From Paracoccus litorisediminis (GTDB taxonomy: Bacteria > Pseudomonadota > Alphaproteobacteria > Rhodobacterales > Rhodobacteraceae), in contig NZ_WMIG01000006.1 of NCBI RefSeq assembly GCF_009711205.1, forward strand, positions 156,240 through 220,239: a stretch of DNA of 64,000 bases, given 5' to 3'. This document shows, piece by piece, positions 9,705 to 18,105 of this stretch. Every line of letters starts with the position of its first letter. The first letter of the stretch is position 1. Both the position numbers and the translations under genes were made by a program. The notes under the pieces are model-generated. The model worked only from the letters and a program-made list of their open reading frames with translations, was not told the origin of the DNA and did no database searches.

Positions 9705-10619
9705 TCAATACCGGATGCGAGGATCAAGCATCGCATAGGCGAGGTCGATCAAGAGATTCATGATGAAGATGGCCACGGCCGAGACCATGATCGCGGCAAG
9801 GATCACCGCGAAATCGCGTTGCAGGATGGCGTCGATCATCAGCTTGCCGATGCCGGGAAAGCCAAAGATGGTTTCCACGACCACCGCACCGTTCAGGATG
9901 CCCGCCGCCTGATCGCCGATCACGGTGATGACCGGCAGCATGGCGTTGCGCAGGCCGTGGACAAAGATGATCGGGCGCGGCGGCACGCCCTTGGCCTTGG
10001 CGGTTTTCACATAGGCCGAGGACAGCGCCGTGATCATCGAGCCGCGCACGACTTGCAGGATCAGCCCGAAGGGGCGGATGAACAGCACCGCGATCGGCAG
10101 CACCCAGTGCCAGACCGTCCCCGTCCCCGAGGTCGGCAGCCAGCGCAATTGCACCGCAAAGATCACGATGCCGACGATGGCGATCCAGAAATCCGGGGCC
10201 GAGGCCCCGATCAGCGAAAAGAAGCTGCTGATCCGGTCGAAGACGCCGCCGACCTTGAAGGCGGCGAGCGAGCCGATGACGATGGCCGCGACCGTGACCA
10301 GCGTCATGGTGATGACGGCAAGGGTCAGCGTCCAGCGGAAGCCTTCCAGAACGACATCCATCGCCGGGCGGGCCTGTCGGATCGAGTCGCCGAAGTCGAA
10401 ATGCAGCAGGTCCCAGACATAGCGCCCGAATTGGACGATCAGCGGATCGTTCAGCCCGTGCAGTTCGCGGAATTTGTCACGCATTTCCTGCGTGGCGTCG
10501 ATCGGCAGATACAGATCGGTGGGATCGCCCGTCAGACGGGACAGGAAGAAGACAAGGATGACAAGGCCAACGAGGGAAATCGCACTCGCGATGGCCCGCT
10601 TGCCGATGAAGCTTTTCAT
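9705..10619 (-). CDS. ABC transporter permease, DppB type
   Basis: A 304-residue partner permease. The start at 10619 is set by GAGGAA about 9 bases upstream and by the typical opening MKSFIGKRAIASAI followed by a hydrophobic helix. The EAA loop region reads SAYVKTAKAKGV. Its domain order, with a long periplasmic stretch after helix 1, is that of the Dpp/Opp/Nik family. A gap of about 80 bases separates it from the binding-protein gene. Confidence 0.9.
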   Translation of the reverse strand: MKSFIGKRAIASAISLVGLVILVFFLSRLTGDPTDLYLPIDATQEMRDKFRELHGLNDPLIVQFGRYVWDLLHFDFGDSIRQARPAMDVVLEGFRWTLTLAVITMTLVTVAAIVIGSLAAFKVGGVFDRISSFFSLIGASAPDFWIAIVGIVIFAVQLRWLPTSGTGTVWHWVLPIAVLFIRPFGLILQVVRGSMITALSSAYVKTAKAKGVPPRPIIFVHGLRNAMLPVITVIGDQAAGILNGAVVVETIFGFPGIGKLMIDAILQRDFAVILAAIMVSAVAIFIMNLLIDLAYAMLDPRIRY

Positions 10620-10698
10620 ATCGGGTTCCTCGACCGGGGGCCTTGCGGCCAGTCGCGTGAGGCAATGGGGGACAGCACCGCCGCCCCCCGTAGTCAGA

Positions 10699-12201
10699 TC
10701 ACTTGAAGCCGATTTCCGACAGGCGAAGTTCGCTGTTCGTCGAAATCGTCGGCGTGTAGTCCAGACGCGGATTGACGCGGCTGAAGCCAACCATGTGGAA
10801 CATCTCGACATCGCCGATGAGGTTCTCGTGGATGTCCTTCATCACATCCGACCACAGGGCGGCGCGGTTGTCACCGCTGGCCTCGGTCGCCTTCGAGATC
10901 TCGGCGTCGAGTTCCGGATAGACCAGACCCGATTGCAGCCCCTCGGTGCCATATTTGAAGTACATCGAGAAGACCGGGTCGCCCTTGGCATTGTCATGCT
11001 GGGCGGCGACCAGTTGCGGACCACGACCTTCGCCGAAGGGGCGGTTGTAGTAGGTGTTGTATTCCGCGACTTCGGTCATCTGCAGCTTGGTGTTGAAGCC
11101 CACGTCGTTCAGCATCTGCGACATGGCCTCAAGGATCTCGGTGATGTTGGGGAACATCCCCAGACGACCGACGATCAGGATTTCCTGATCCACCGGGACA
11201 CCGGCGGCCTTGGCTTCCTCCAGCAGTTGCTTGGCGCGCTCGGGATCGAAGGGATAGGGCTTCAGATCCTTGTTATAGCCCAGCGTCGTCGGCGGAACCA
11301 CGGCGGTAGCCTTTTGCGCATCCTTGGCGACCAGCGTGCCGATGAAGGCGTCGCGGTCGATGGCAAGGTTCATCGCCTCGCGGACACGACGGTCGTTCAG
11401 CGGCGCGGTGGCGTGATCGACGCGCAGATAGGTGGTTTCCGAGTTCGGATAGGCGAAATCGGTCGCGGCATTGGTCGCGTCCAGCTCGCTGATGACCGGG
11501 GCAATGTCAGCCTCGCCGACTTCGACCATGGCGGCGCGGACGGCGCTGTCATCGCGGAAGACGTAAGTGGCCTTGGTCACGGTCGGTTTGTCGCCCCAGT
11601 AGCCGTCGCGCTGGGTCAGGATGATGTTCGTTCCGATATTGCGCTCGGACATCTCATAGGGACCGGTGCCGATCGGCTTTTGCTGCATTTCCAGCGGGGT
11701 TTCCTCGGGGACGATGGTCAGCGAGGACATCAGCAGCGGCAGGATCGGCTGGGCCGGGTCGGTGGTGATGTCGACGGTCAGGTCGTCGACCTTGGTGGCG
11801 GTGATCTTGAAACCACCGAAATACTTGCCGCCGATCTCGCAGGTCATCTTGTCGCTGATCGTGCGCTCAAGCGAATGGATCACGTCCTGCGCCTTGAAGT
11901 CGGTCCCGTCCGAGAAGGTGACGCCGGGACGCAGCTTGAAGCGCCAGGTGCCGGGCTGGGTTTCTTCCCAGCTTTCGGCCAGAAGCGGCTTCAGCGTGGC
12001 GGTCGCGGGTTCATAGACGGTCAGCGTCTCGCTGATATTGCCCAGCAGGACACGCCCGATATTCGACTGCGACGACATGCAGGGGTCGATCAGCTCCAGC
12101 TCTTCGCTGAGCACGATGGTGACGTCGTGATTGGCTTGCGCATAGGCTGCCCCGCTCGCGATGGTACTCGCCAGCAGCGCGCCGATAAGGGTCGCTTTCA
12201 T
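10699..12201 (-). CDS. Periplasmic solute-binding protein, family 5 (peptide/acid-sugar type)
   Basis: A 500-residue extracytoplasmic binding protein of SBP family 5. The start at 12201 has GGGAGGAA just upstream and gives a clean signal peptide cleaved after AAYAQA (about residue 22). The body shows LAESWEETQPGTWRFKLRPGV and the family hallmark YLRVDHATAPLNDRRVREAM. It is the first gene of the importer and lies directly behind the palindrome at 12271-12285, so it probably heads its own transcript. Family 5 proteins bind peptides, nickel, and also sugars and oligogalacturonides; galactarate or glucarate is suggested here only by context. Confidence 0.9.
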   Translation of the reverse strand: MKATLIGALLASTIASGAAYAQANHDVTIVLSEELELIDPCMSSQSNIGRVLLGNISETLTVYEPATATLKPLLAESWEETQPGTWRFKLRPGVTFSDGTDFKAQDVIHSLERTISDKMTCEIGGKYFGGFKITATKVDDLTVDITTDPAQPILPLLMSSLTIVPEETPLEMQQKPIGTGPYEMSERNIGTNIILTQRDGYWGDKPTVTKATYVFRDDSAVRAAMVEVGEADIAPVISELDATNAATDFAYPNSETTYLRVDHATAPLNDRRVREAMNLAIDRDAFIGTLVAKDAQKATAVVPPTTLGYNKDLKPYPFDPERAKQLLEEAKAAGVPVDQEILIVGRLGMFPNITEILEAMSQMLNDVGFNTKLQMTEVAEYNTYYNRPFGEGRGPQLVAAQHDNAKGDPVFSMYFKYGTEGLQSGLVYPELDAEISKATEASGDNRAALWSDVMKDIHENLIGDVEMFHMVGFSRVNPRLDYTPTISTNSELRLSEIGFK

Positions 12202-12270
12202 GTTTCCTCCCATGTTCAAGTCGCTTCGTTCAGCGCCCTCCTCGGCGCTTGTCCTTCCGAATCAACTCCT

Positions 12271-12285
12271 AAGTAATATATTAGT
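12271..12285. promoter_or_regulatory. Predicted GntR/FCD operator before the importer
   Basis: AAGTAATATATTAGT is one base away from the perfect 14-bp palindrome ACTAATATATTAGT. The same site, differing at 2 of 15 bases, occurs at 18025-18039 beside the regulator gene. It lies 70 bases upstream of the binding-protein ATG, in an otherwise AT-rich 108-base gap. The shared rare AT palindrome makes it a strong candidate site for the regulator encoded at 18106. Confidence 0.7.
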
Positions 12286-12309
12286 GCATCTTAGAAGTTT
12301 TAGAACCCT

Positions 12310-13179
12310 TTATGTTCGCCCCCGCGCCATGGTGCCGGTCACGATGGCGGCGATAATGACCGCCGCCCCGATCCAGGTCGACACACCGGCGACCTCGTGG
12401 AAAAAAGCGAATGCGAGCAAGGCGATAACTGGCAGGCGCAGGAAGTCCAGCGGTGCCAGGAACGAGGCATCGGCCATCGAAAACGCCCGTGTAATCAGCC
12501 CCTGACTGGCCGCCCCAAGCACGCCTTGCAGGGCAAGCAGCATCAGCTGGCCCGAGGTCGGCGTTTTCCAGACGGTCAACGCCAGCAGCAGCGCCAGCGG
12601 CACCATGGCAATCAGGTTCCATGCCACCAGCCGGTCGGGACGGTCGTGTCCGGACATGCCCTTCAGGATCAGCTGAATTGCGGCGGTCAGAACCGCCCCG
12701 GCCAAGGCAAACAGCAGCGCCGGATCGAAGCCGCCCGCGCCCGGCCGGATGATGATCAGCATGCCCAGAAACCCAACGCCGACCGACATCGCACGGGCGG
12801 GCGTCATCCGTTCCCCCAGCAGCAGGCAGGCGCCGATCAACAGGAAGATCGGGGTCGAGAAGCTGATCGCCGTCACGTCCGACAGGGGCGCATTGGCAAA
12901 GGCCACGAACAGCGCCAGCAGCGAGGCCAGCTTCAGCCCCGCCCGCAGCACATGCAGCCAGCGATAGGGCGATCCCATCAGATCGCCGCTTTTGACGATC
13001 CAGGGCAGCAGGAAGATCAGTCCGAAGGCGGCCCTGAAGAAGCCTATGATGAAGGGATGCACGCCGCCGGCCAGCAGCCGCACGATCACCCCGTCGCAGG
13101 CACCCAGCACGGTTGCCGCCACCATCATGCCGGCGGCGGCCAGCAGATTGTTCGGGCGGTCGTGCAGGGACTGGACCAT
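12310..13179 (-). CDS. DMT-family (EamA) membrane transporter
   Basis: A 289-residue protein with about ten hydrophobic helices and an internal EamA repeat, the drug/metabolite transporter fold. The start at 13179 lies 3 bases after the upstream dehydrogenase stop, so it is in the operon. The end of the second repeat, FAFFHEVAGVSTWIGAAVII, is typical. Within this cluster it could export a by-product or provide a second uptake path; direction and substrate cannot be inferred. Confidence 0.85.
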   Translation of the reverse strand: MVQSLHDRPNNLLAAAGMMVAATVLGACDGVIVRLLAGGVHPFIIGFFRAAFGLIFLLPWIVKSGDLMGSPYRWLHVLRAGLKLASLLALFVAFANAPLSDVTAISFSTPIFLLIGACLLLGERMTPARAMSVGVGFLGMLIIIRPGAGGFDPALLFALAGAVLTAAIQLILKGMSGHDRPDRLVAWNLIAMVPLALLLALTVWKTPTSGQLMLLALQGVLGAASQGLITRAFSMADASFLAPLDFLRLPVIALLAFAFFHEVAGVSTWIGAAVIIAAIVTGTMARGRT

Positions 13180-13182
13180 GTC

Positions 13183-14238
13183 TTAGCCCCGCACTGTCGG
13201 CAAGGGGACGCCAAGCGCCAGTGCGCGATCCGCGATCCGCGGCCACAGGGCGTCATCGACGGGAACCCCGTCGGCCAGGGCAGCGCGATGGTGGCGGGCA
13301 GCGGAATCGCCGGGAACTCGGACAGCTCCCCGCGTCGCGGGTCCCGGCGGATTGCTGCGGCAGGCCTCGGCCAGCCAGTCCGATTGCTCGCGGAAGGCGT
13401 CGATCCCGGCGAATGCCTCGGGGTCGATCACCTGAATGAAGGCGCTTTGCGCCAAGGGTCCCGGCGCGGTATTGGCGCGGCCCTTGCCGGACAGCCCCTG
13501 CCCCAGCAGCTCGACCATCAGCCCAAGGCCATAGCCCTTGTGCCCCTTCAACGCGCCGCCCAGCGGCAGCAGCGAGCCGCCATGTTCGGTGACCTCGCGC
13601 GGATCGTCGGTCGGCTCGCCCGCCGCAGTCAGCGCCCAGGCTTCGGGGAATTTCTGACCGGCCTTGGCCAGTGTCTGGGTCATCGTGGTCGTGGTGATCG
13701 AGGTCGAGACGTCGATCAAAACCGGATCGCCCGAGGTCGGGAAGGCCGCCGCAATCGGGTTCGGTGTCAGCAGCGGTTTCGTCCCGCCATAGGGCGCGAC
13801 GCGTGAGGCCGCCGGATTGGAACAGGAAATCTGCACGATCAGCCCGCGATCCGTCAGCTTTCGCATATAGGCCGAGAGCGCACATGTATGATGGGTGTTG
13901 CGGATGGCCGCCGTCACCACGCCATATTGGCCGACGCGCTCCGCTGCCTGTTCCAACGCACGGGTCAGCAGCCATGCACCGGGCAAAAGCCGACCGTCCC
14001 AGACGAAGCTCGCCCCCTTGTCGCTGACAACCTCATAATCCCCCGCCTTTCGCAGCGAGCCATCGGCCAAGGCGTCCAGATACCAAGGCAACAGACCGAC
14101 GCCATGGGTCTCATGGCCGATCATATCGCCCTCGACCAGCACGCGGGCGGTGGCTTCGGCCTTGTCGGGTTCCATTCCGGCGGCGGACAGAAGCGCTTGC
14201 GCGAAATCGGTCAGCGCCTCGCTATCGATGAGGGGCAT
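13183..14238 (-). CDS. Ldh2/malate-lactate dehydrogenase family oxidoreductase
   Basis: A 351-residue NAD(P)H-dependent 2-oxoacid reductase of the type 2 malate/L-lactate dehydrogenase family (YbiC, YiaK/DlgD, AllD, ComC). The start at 14238 has GGAGAG upstream; the open frame before it is low-complexity and lacks a ribosome site. The family features VEGDMIGHETHGVGLLPWY near residue 35, with the catalytic His, and the proline/asparagine-rich LLTPNPIAAAFPT are present. In sugar-acid clusters this family reduces keto-acids such as 2,3-diketogulonate. Here it could reduce or oxidise an intermediate between keto-deoxy-glucarate and central metabolism. Confidence 0.85.
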   Translation of the reverse strand: MPLIDSEALTDFAQALLSAAGMEPDKAEATARVLVEGDMIGHETHGVGLLPWYLDALADGSLRKAGDYEVVSDKGASFVWDGRLLPGAWLLTRALEQAAERVGQYGVVTAAIRNTHHTCALSAYMRKLTDRGLIVQISCSNPAASRVAPYGGTKPLLTPNPIAAAFPTSGDPVLIDVSTSITTTTMTQTLAKAGQKFPEAWALTAAGEPTDDPREVTEHGGSLLPLGGALKGHKGYGLGLMVELLGQGLSGKGRANTAPGPLAQSAFIQVIDPEAFAGIDAFREQSDWLAEACRSNPPGPATRGAVRVPGDSAARHHRAALADGVPVDDALWPRIADRALALGVPLPTVRG

Positions 14239-14293
14239 GGTCTCTCCGTCATTGGGCAGAAGGGGGCGGGCGGACCGCCCCCGGCAGGTTGGT

Positions 14294-15004
14294 TCAGCGA
14301 CCGTTGGCCTTGCGCCATTCGGCGAAGATCTCGAGGTTCTTTTCATCCGTCGCCGGGTAAAGCCCGATGATCGTGGCGCCGCCCTTGACGCGTTCGGTGA
14401 CGAAATCTTCGTAAGCCGTCATCTCGACGGCCTCATCGGCGATCTCATCGGCGATTTCGGCGGGGATGATGATGACGCTGTCATCGTCGCCGACCACGAT
14501 ATCGCCGGGGAAGACCGCCACATCGCCGCAGCCGATCGGCACGTTGATGTCGATGGCCTCATGCAGGGTCAGGTTCGTCGGCGAGGAAGCTCGGTGGTGA
14601 TAGGCCGGGATTTCCAGCGCGCCGATGGACATCGAGTCGCGGAAACCGCCATCGGTGACGACGCCCGCGCCGCCCCGGACCATCAGCCGGGTGATCAGGA
14701 TATCGCCTGCGGATGCCGCGCGGGCATCCTTGCGGCTATCCATGACCATGACATGGCCTTCCGGGCATTGCTCGATCGCGGCACGCTGCGGGTGGTCGGG
14801 GTTGCGGAAGACCGTCATCGGGTTGCGGTCCTCGCGCGCGGGCATGTAGCGCAGGGTAAAGGCCGGGCCGACCATATTGCGACCCTTGCGCTCGACCGGG
14901 CGCACATCCTGAATGGTCTGGTTGCGCAGGCCGCGTTTATACAGCGCCGAACACAAAGTGGCGACCGAGACGCCCATCAGTTTTTCACGAGTAGCGGGAT
15001 TCAC
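14294..15004 (-). CDS. RraA-fold protein, putative 5-keto-4-deoxyglucarate or related aldolase
   Basis: A 236-residue RraA-like protein. The start is taken as GTG at 15004 because GGAGG sits 9 bases upstream, 5 bases after the dehydratase stop; an in-frame ATG at 15034 lies inside the previous gene without a ribosome site. Aldolases of this fold need a G-x20-R-(D)-x2-D/E pattern. Here GDILITRLM is followed by VTDGGFRDSMS, giving the Arg-Asp pair and a polar residue. Members cleave HMG and CHA to pyruvate, and some act on keto-deoxy sugar acids. Sitting between two diacid dehydratases, it is the best candidate for the retro-aldol step. The RNase E inhibitor role of E. coli RraA is unlikely here. 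Confidence 0.78.
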   Translation of the reverse strand: MNPATREKLMGVSVATLCSALYKRGLRNQTIQDVRPVERKGRNMVGPAFTLRYMPAREDRNPMTVFRNPDHPQRAAIEQCPEGHVMVMDSRKDARAASAGDILITRLMVRGGAGVVTDGGFRDSMSIGALEIPAYHHRASSPTNLTLHEAIDINVPIGCGDVAVFPGDIVVGDDDSVIIIPAEIADEIADEAVEMTAYEDFVTERVKGGATIIGLYPATDEKNLEIFAEWRKANGR

Positions 15005-15008
15005 GGGC

Positions 15009-16199
15009 TCAGCCTCCGAAAGTGGTGGTTTCAACGGTCCAGTCGCGGGCCTTGCCGGTCAGCGAACAGCCCAGACCCGGGCGCGCCGGCACGATCATGC
15101 GGCCATCGCGGATTTCCAGTTCTTCGTTGAAGAGTGGTGCAAGCCAATCGAAATGCTCGACCCAAGGTTCGTGCGGATAGGCGGCGGCCAGATGCAGGTG
15201 GATCTCCATCGCGAAATGCGGGGCAAGACGCATGCGCTTGACCTCGGCCTGCGCGCAGATTTTCAGGAACTGGGTGATGCCGCCAACGCGCGGTGCGTCG
15301 GGCTGGATGAAATCGACCGCATCGGCGCGGATCAGCGCCATATGCTCATCGCTCGAGGCCAGCATCTCGCCGGTGGCAATCGGCGTCGCCAATTCGCGGG
15401 CCAGCAGGGCATGACCCTCGGCATCATAGGCGTCCAGCGGTTCCTCGATCCATTCGAGGTTCAAGGGCTCGACCAGACGCCCGAAGCGAAGCGCCGTCAC
15501 GCGGTCCCATTGCTGGTTCGCGTCCACCATCAGCGGCGCGCGACCGTTCAGATGCTGGGTCACGGCGTCGATGCGGCGCAGGTCCTCCATCGGGTCGGGC
15601 TGGCCGACCTTGATCTTGATGCCGCCAATGCCCGCATCCAGCGACTTGTCGATGGCTGCCTTGATCTCATCGATGGACGAAGACAGGAACCCACCCGAGG
15701 TATTGTAGCAGGCGACGCCGTCGCGATACGCGCCAAGCAGCTTGGCCAGCGGCAGGCCCGCGCGTTTGGCTTTCAGGTCCCACAGGCAGATATCGATGGC
15801 GGCAATCGCCTGCGTCGCCACCCCCGAGCGCCCGACCGAAGCGCCCGCCCAGCACAGCTTGTCCCAAAGCCGGGCGATGTCATTCGGGTCCTCGCCCAGC
15901 AGATTGTCGGCGATCTCGCAGGCATGGGCGTAAAGGGCGCGGCCGCCCGCACGCTTGGAATAGCTGAAGCCTAGGCCGGAATGGCCGGATTCGGTTTCGA
16001 TCTCGCAGAAAAGGAAGGCCACCTCGGTCAGCGGTTTCTGCCGTCCGGTCAGAACCTTGGCATCGCTGATCGGGCGGGCCAGCGGCAGATAGGCCAGCGA
16101 CAGCTTGATCGTCTTGATCGCATCCTGCGTCGCGGGACCGGCGGCGAAACCCGCCTTGGGCGGTTGCGCCGGGATCAGGCGCTGTGAGATATCCAACAT
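15009..16199 (-). CDS. L-talarate/galactarate dehydratase (enolase superfamily)
   Basis: A 396-residue enolase-superfamily enzyme that removes water from galactarate (and L-talarate) to give 5-keto-4-deoxyglucarate. It resembles Salmonella TalrD/GalrD closely, from memory, with shared segments such as SDAKVLTGRQKPLTEVA, FSYSKRAGG and WAGASVGRSG. Catalytic residues fall at the same numbers: Lys195 and Lys197 in GIKIKVGQ, metal ligands Asp226, Glu252 and Glu278, and His328 in LAPHFAME. All are intact. The gene is 12 bases after the IlvD/EDD dehydratase and upstream of the RraA-type aldolase, one operon. Confidence 0.93.
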   Translation of the reverse strand: MLDISQRLIPAQPPKAGFAAGPATQDAIKTIKLSLAYLPLARPISDAKVLTGRQKPLTEVAFLFCEIETESGHSGLGFSYSKRAGGRALYAHACEIADNLLGEDPNDIARLWDKLCWAGASVGRSGVATQAIAAIDICLWDLKAKRAGLPLAKLLGAYRDGVACYNTSGGFLSSSIDEIKAAIDKSLDAGIGGIKIKVGQPDPMEDLRRIDAVTQHLNGRAPLMVDANQQWDRVTALRFGRLVEPLNLEWIEEPLDAYDAEGHALLARELATPIATGEMLASSDEHMALIRADAVDFIQPDAPRVGGITQFLKICAQAEVKRMRLAPHFAMEIHLHLAAAYPHEPWVEHFDWLAPLFNEELEIRDGRMIVPARPGLGCSLTGKARDWTVETTTFGG

Positions 16200-16211
16200 G
16201 ACATTCCCCCC

Positions 16212-17948
16212 TTAGTTGATCGCGGGTTCCGGCGTCTTGCCGCCGTATTCGGTTTTCAGGAAATCGAAGTCGCAGCCCTTGTCGGCCTGCTCGATATGCT
16301 TGCTGAACATCAGCCCATAACCGCGCTGGTAGCGGGGTTCGGGTGCCTGCCAAGCTTCGCGGCGGGCGGCCAGTTCGGCCTCATCGACCAGCATGTTCAG
16401 GGACCGCGCGGGGATATCGAGTTCCACCATGTCGCCGGTTTTCAGCAGTGCCAGCGGCCCGCCGACGAAAGCCTCGGGCGAGACATGCAGCACGCAGGCC
16501 CCGAAGCTGGTCCCCGACATGCGCGCATCGGAAATCCGCACCATGTCGCGCAGGCCCAGCTTCAGCAGCGCCTTGGGCATCGGGATCATCCCCCATTCCG
16601 GCATCCCCGGCCCGCCCTGCGGCCCGGCATTGCGCAGGACCAGCACGGTTTCCGGCGTCAGCGGATAATCAGGATCGTCGATGATCGCCTTCATCTCGGC
16701 ATAGCTGTCGGCGACCAGCGCCGGGCCGGTATGGCGATGGAATTTCGCGTCACAGGCGGCAGGCTTGATGACCGCACCATCGGGGCAAAGGTTGCCCTTC
16801 AAGACCGCAAGCGAGCCCTCGTGATAGACCGGGTTCGAGAGCGGGCGAATGACATCCTCGTTCCAGATCTTGACCTCATCCAGCCCGTCGGTCAGCGGCT
16901 TGCCGGTGACGGTAATGGCGGAGGGGTCCAGCTTGTCGCCCAGTTGCTTCATCAGCGCGCGCAACCCGCCCGCGTAGTAGAAATCCTCCATCAGGTAGGT
17001 CGAACCCGAGGGGCGGATATTGGCGATGACCGGGGTGGTGCGGCCAATGCGATCCAGATCGTCCAGCTCCAGCGGAACGCCGGCGCGGCGCGCCATGGCG
17101 ATCAGGTGGATGATGGCATTGGTCGAACAGCCCGTGGCCATGGCGACCGTCACCGCATTGTTGACGGCGGCAGGCGTCACGATCTGATCGGGGGTCAAAT
17201 CCTCCCAGATCATCTCGACGATGCGCCGCCCGCAGGATGCCGACATGCGCTGGTGATTGGCATCCGCCGCCGGGATCGACGATGCGCCGGGCAGCGTCAG
17301 CCCCATCGCATCGGCAATCGCCGTCATGGTCGAGGCGGTGCCCATGGTCATGCAATGGCCGTAGGACCGCGCGATGCCGCCCTCGATCCCCTGCCATTCT
17401 TCCTTGGAGATCGTGCCCGCGCGGCGCTCATCCCAGTATTTGAAGCCGTCGGTGCCCGAGCCCAGATACTTGCCGGCGTAATTCCCGCGCAGCATCGGAC
17501 CGGCAGGCAGGTAGATGAAGGGCACACCCATGCTGAGCGCGCCCATGACCAGACCCGGCGTGGTCTTGTCGCAACCGCCCATCAGCACCGCGCCGTCGAT
17601 CGGGTGCGAGCGCAGCAGCTCTTCAGTCTCCATCGCCAGCATATTGCGATAAAGCATGGTGGTCGGCTTGACGAAGTTTTCAGACAGCGACAGCGCCGGC
17701 AGCTCCATCGGGAAGCCGCCCGCCTGCAGGATGCCGCGTTTGACCCAATCCACCCGGTCCTTGAAATGCATGTGGCAGGGCTGGGCGTCCGACCATGTAT
17801 TGATGATCGCGACGATGGGTTTTCCCTCCCAATCCTCGGGGGCGTAGCCCATCTGCATGGTCCGCGAGCGGTGGCCAAAGGACCGCTGGTCATCGGGCAC
17901 CATCCAGCGCGCCGAGCGCAGATCCGCATATTCCTTTTTCTTTTGCAT
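16212..17948 (-). CDS. IlvD/EDD-family sugar-acid dehydratase (L-arabinonate dehydratase-like)
   Basis: A 578-residue Fe-S dehydratase of the IlvD/EDD family, similar in length and layout to Rhizobium L-arabinonate dehydratase. Cluster-binding cysteines are present: Cys58 (DAQPCHMH), Cys126 (GGCDKTTPG) and Cys199 (GHCMTMGTAS). The C-terminal part has RISDARMSGTSFG with the conserved Ser/Arg. The start at 17948 is fixed by GGAGG 7 bases upstream; a longer frame to 18002 has no ribosome site. First gene of the leftward operon, facing the regulator gene across the palindrome at 18025. Its substrate is an aldonate or aldarate; L-arabinonate, D-xylonate, galactonate or a further hexarate isomer are all possible. 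Confidence 0.9.
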   Translation of the reverse strand: MQKKKEYADLRSARWMVPDDQRSFGHRSRTMQMGYAPEDWEGKPIVAIINTWSDAQPCHMHFKDRVDWVKRGILQAGGFPMELPALSLSENFVKPTTMLYRNMLAMETEELLRSHPIDGAVLMGGCDKTTPGLVMGALSMGVPFIYLPAGPMLRGNYAGKYLGSGTDGFKYWDERRAGTISKEEWQGIEGGIARSYGHCMTMGTASTMTAIADAMGLTLPGASSIPAADANHQRMSASCGRRIVEMIWEDLTPDQIVTPAAVNNAVTVAMATGCSTNAIIHLIAMARRAGVPLELDDLDRIGRTTPVIANIRPSGSTYLMEDFYYAGGLRALMKQLGDKLDPSAITVTGKPLTDGLDEVKIWNEDVIRPLSNPVYHEGSLAVLKGNLCPDGAVIKPAACDAKFHRHTGPALVADSYAEMKAIIDDPDYPLTPETVLVLRNAGPQGGPGMPEWGMIPMPKALLKLGLRDMVRISDARMSGTSFGACVLHVSPEAFVGGPLALLKTGDMVELDIPARSLNMLVDEAELAARREAWQAPEPRYQRGYGLMFSKHIEQADKGCDFDFLKTEYGGKTPEPAIN

Positions 17949-18024
17949 CCAGTCCTCCCTCGTCCGCTCGGATGCATGCGCGACCGCTGGCCGTGACGCC
18001 ATGAAACGCTTGAGCGGGATGAGG

Positions 18025-18039
18025 AACTGATATATTAGT
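18025..18039. promoter_or_regulatory. Predicted GntR/FCD operator between divergent transcripts
   Basis: AACTGATATATTAGT, one base off the perfect palindrome ACTAATATATTAGT, is the twin of the site at 12271-12285. It sits in the divergent region between the dehydratase operon (starting at 17948) and the regulator gene (starting near 18106), so one bound protein could control both. Confidence 0.72.
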
Positions 18040-18105
18040 CAGATAAGAATATCAATCATGAATCGCGGGATCACAAAAACCCGCCATTCCATGCAGGATC
18101 GCGCC

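Noticed and set aside
10474..12276. Open frame of 600 codons on the + strand
   Set aside because: It lies antisense to the family 5 binding-protein gene, with shadow-type composition and no ribosome site.
14294..15004. RraA-fold protein as RNase E inhibitor
   Set aside because: The operon is wholly metabolic and the Arg-Asp aldolase pattern is kept; an RNase E inhibitor role has no support here.
16296..17996. Open frame of 566 codons on the + strand
   Set aside because: It is antisense to the IlvD/EDD dehydratase, whose motifs are intact. It is rich in His, Arg, Gln and Asp, typical of the reverse frame of GC-rich genes, and matches no family.
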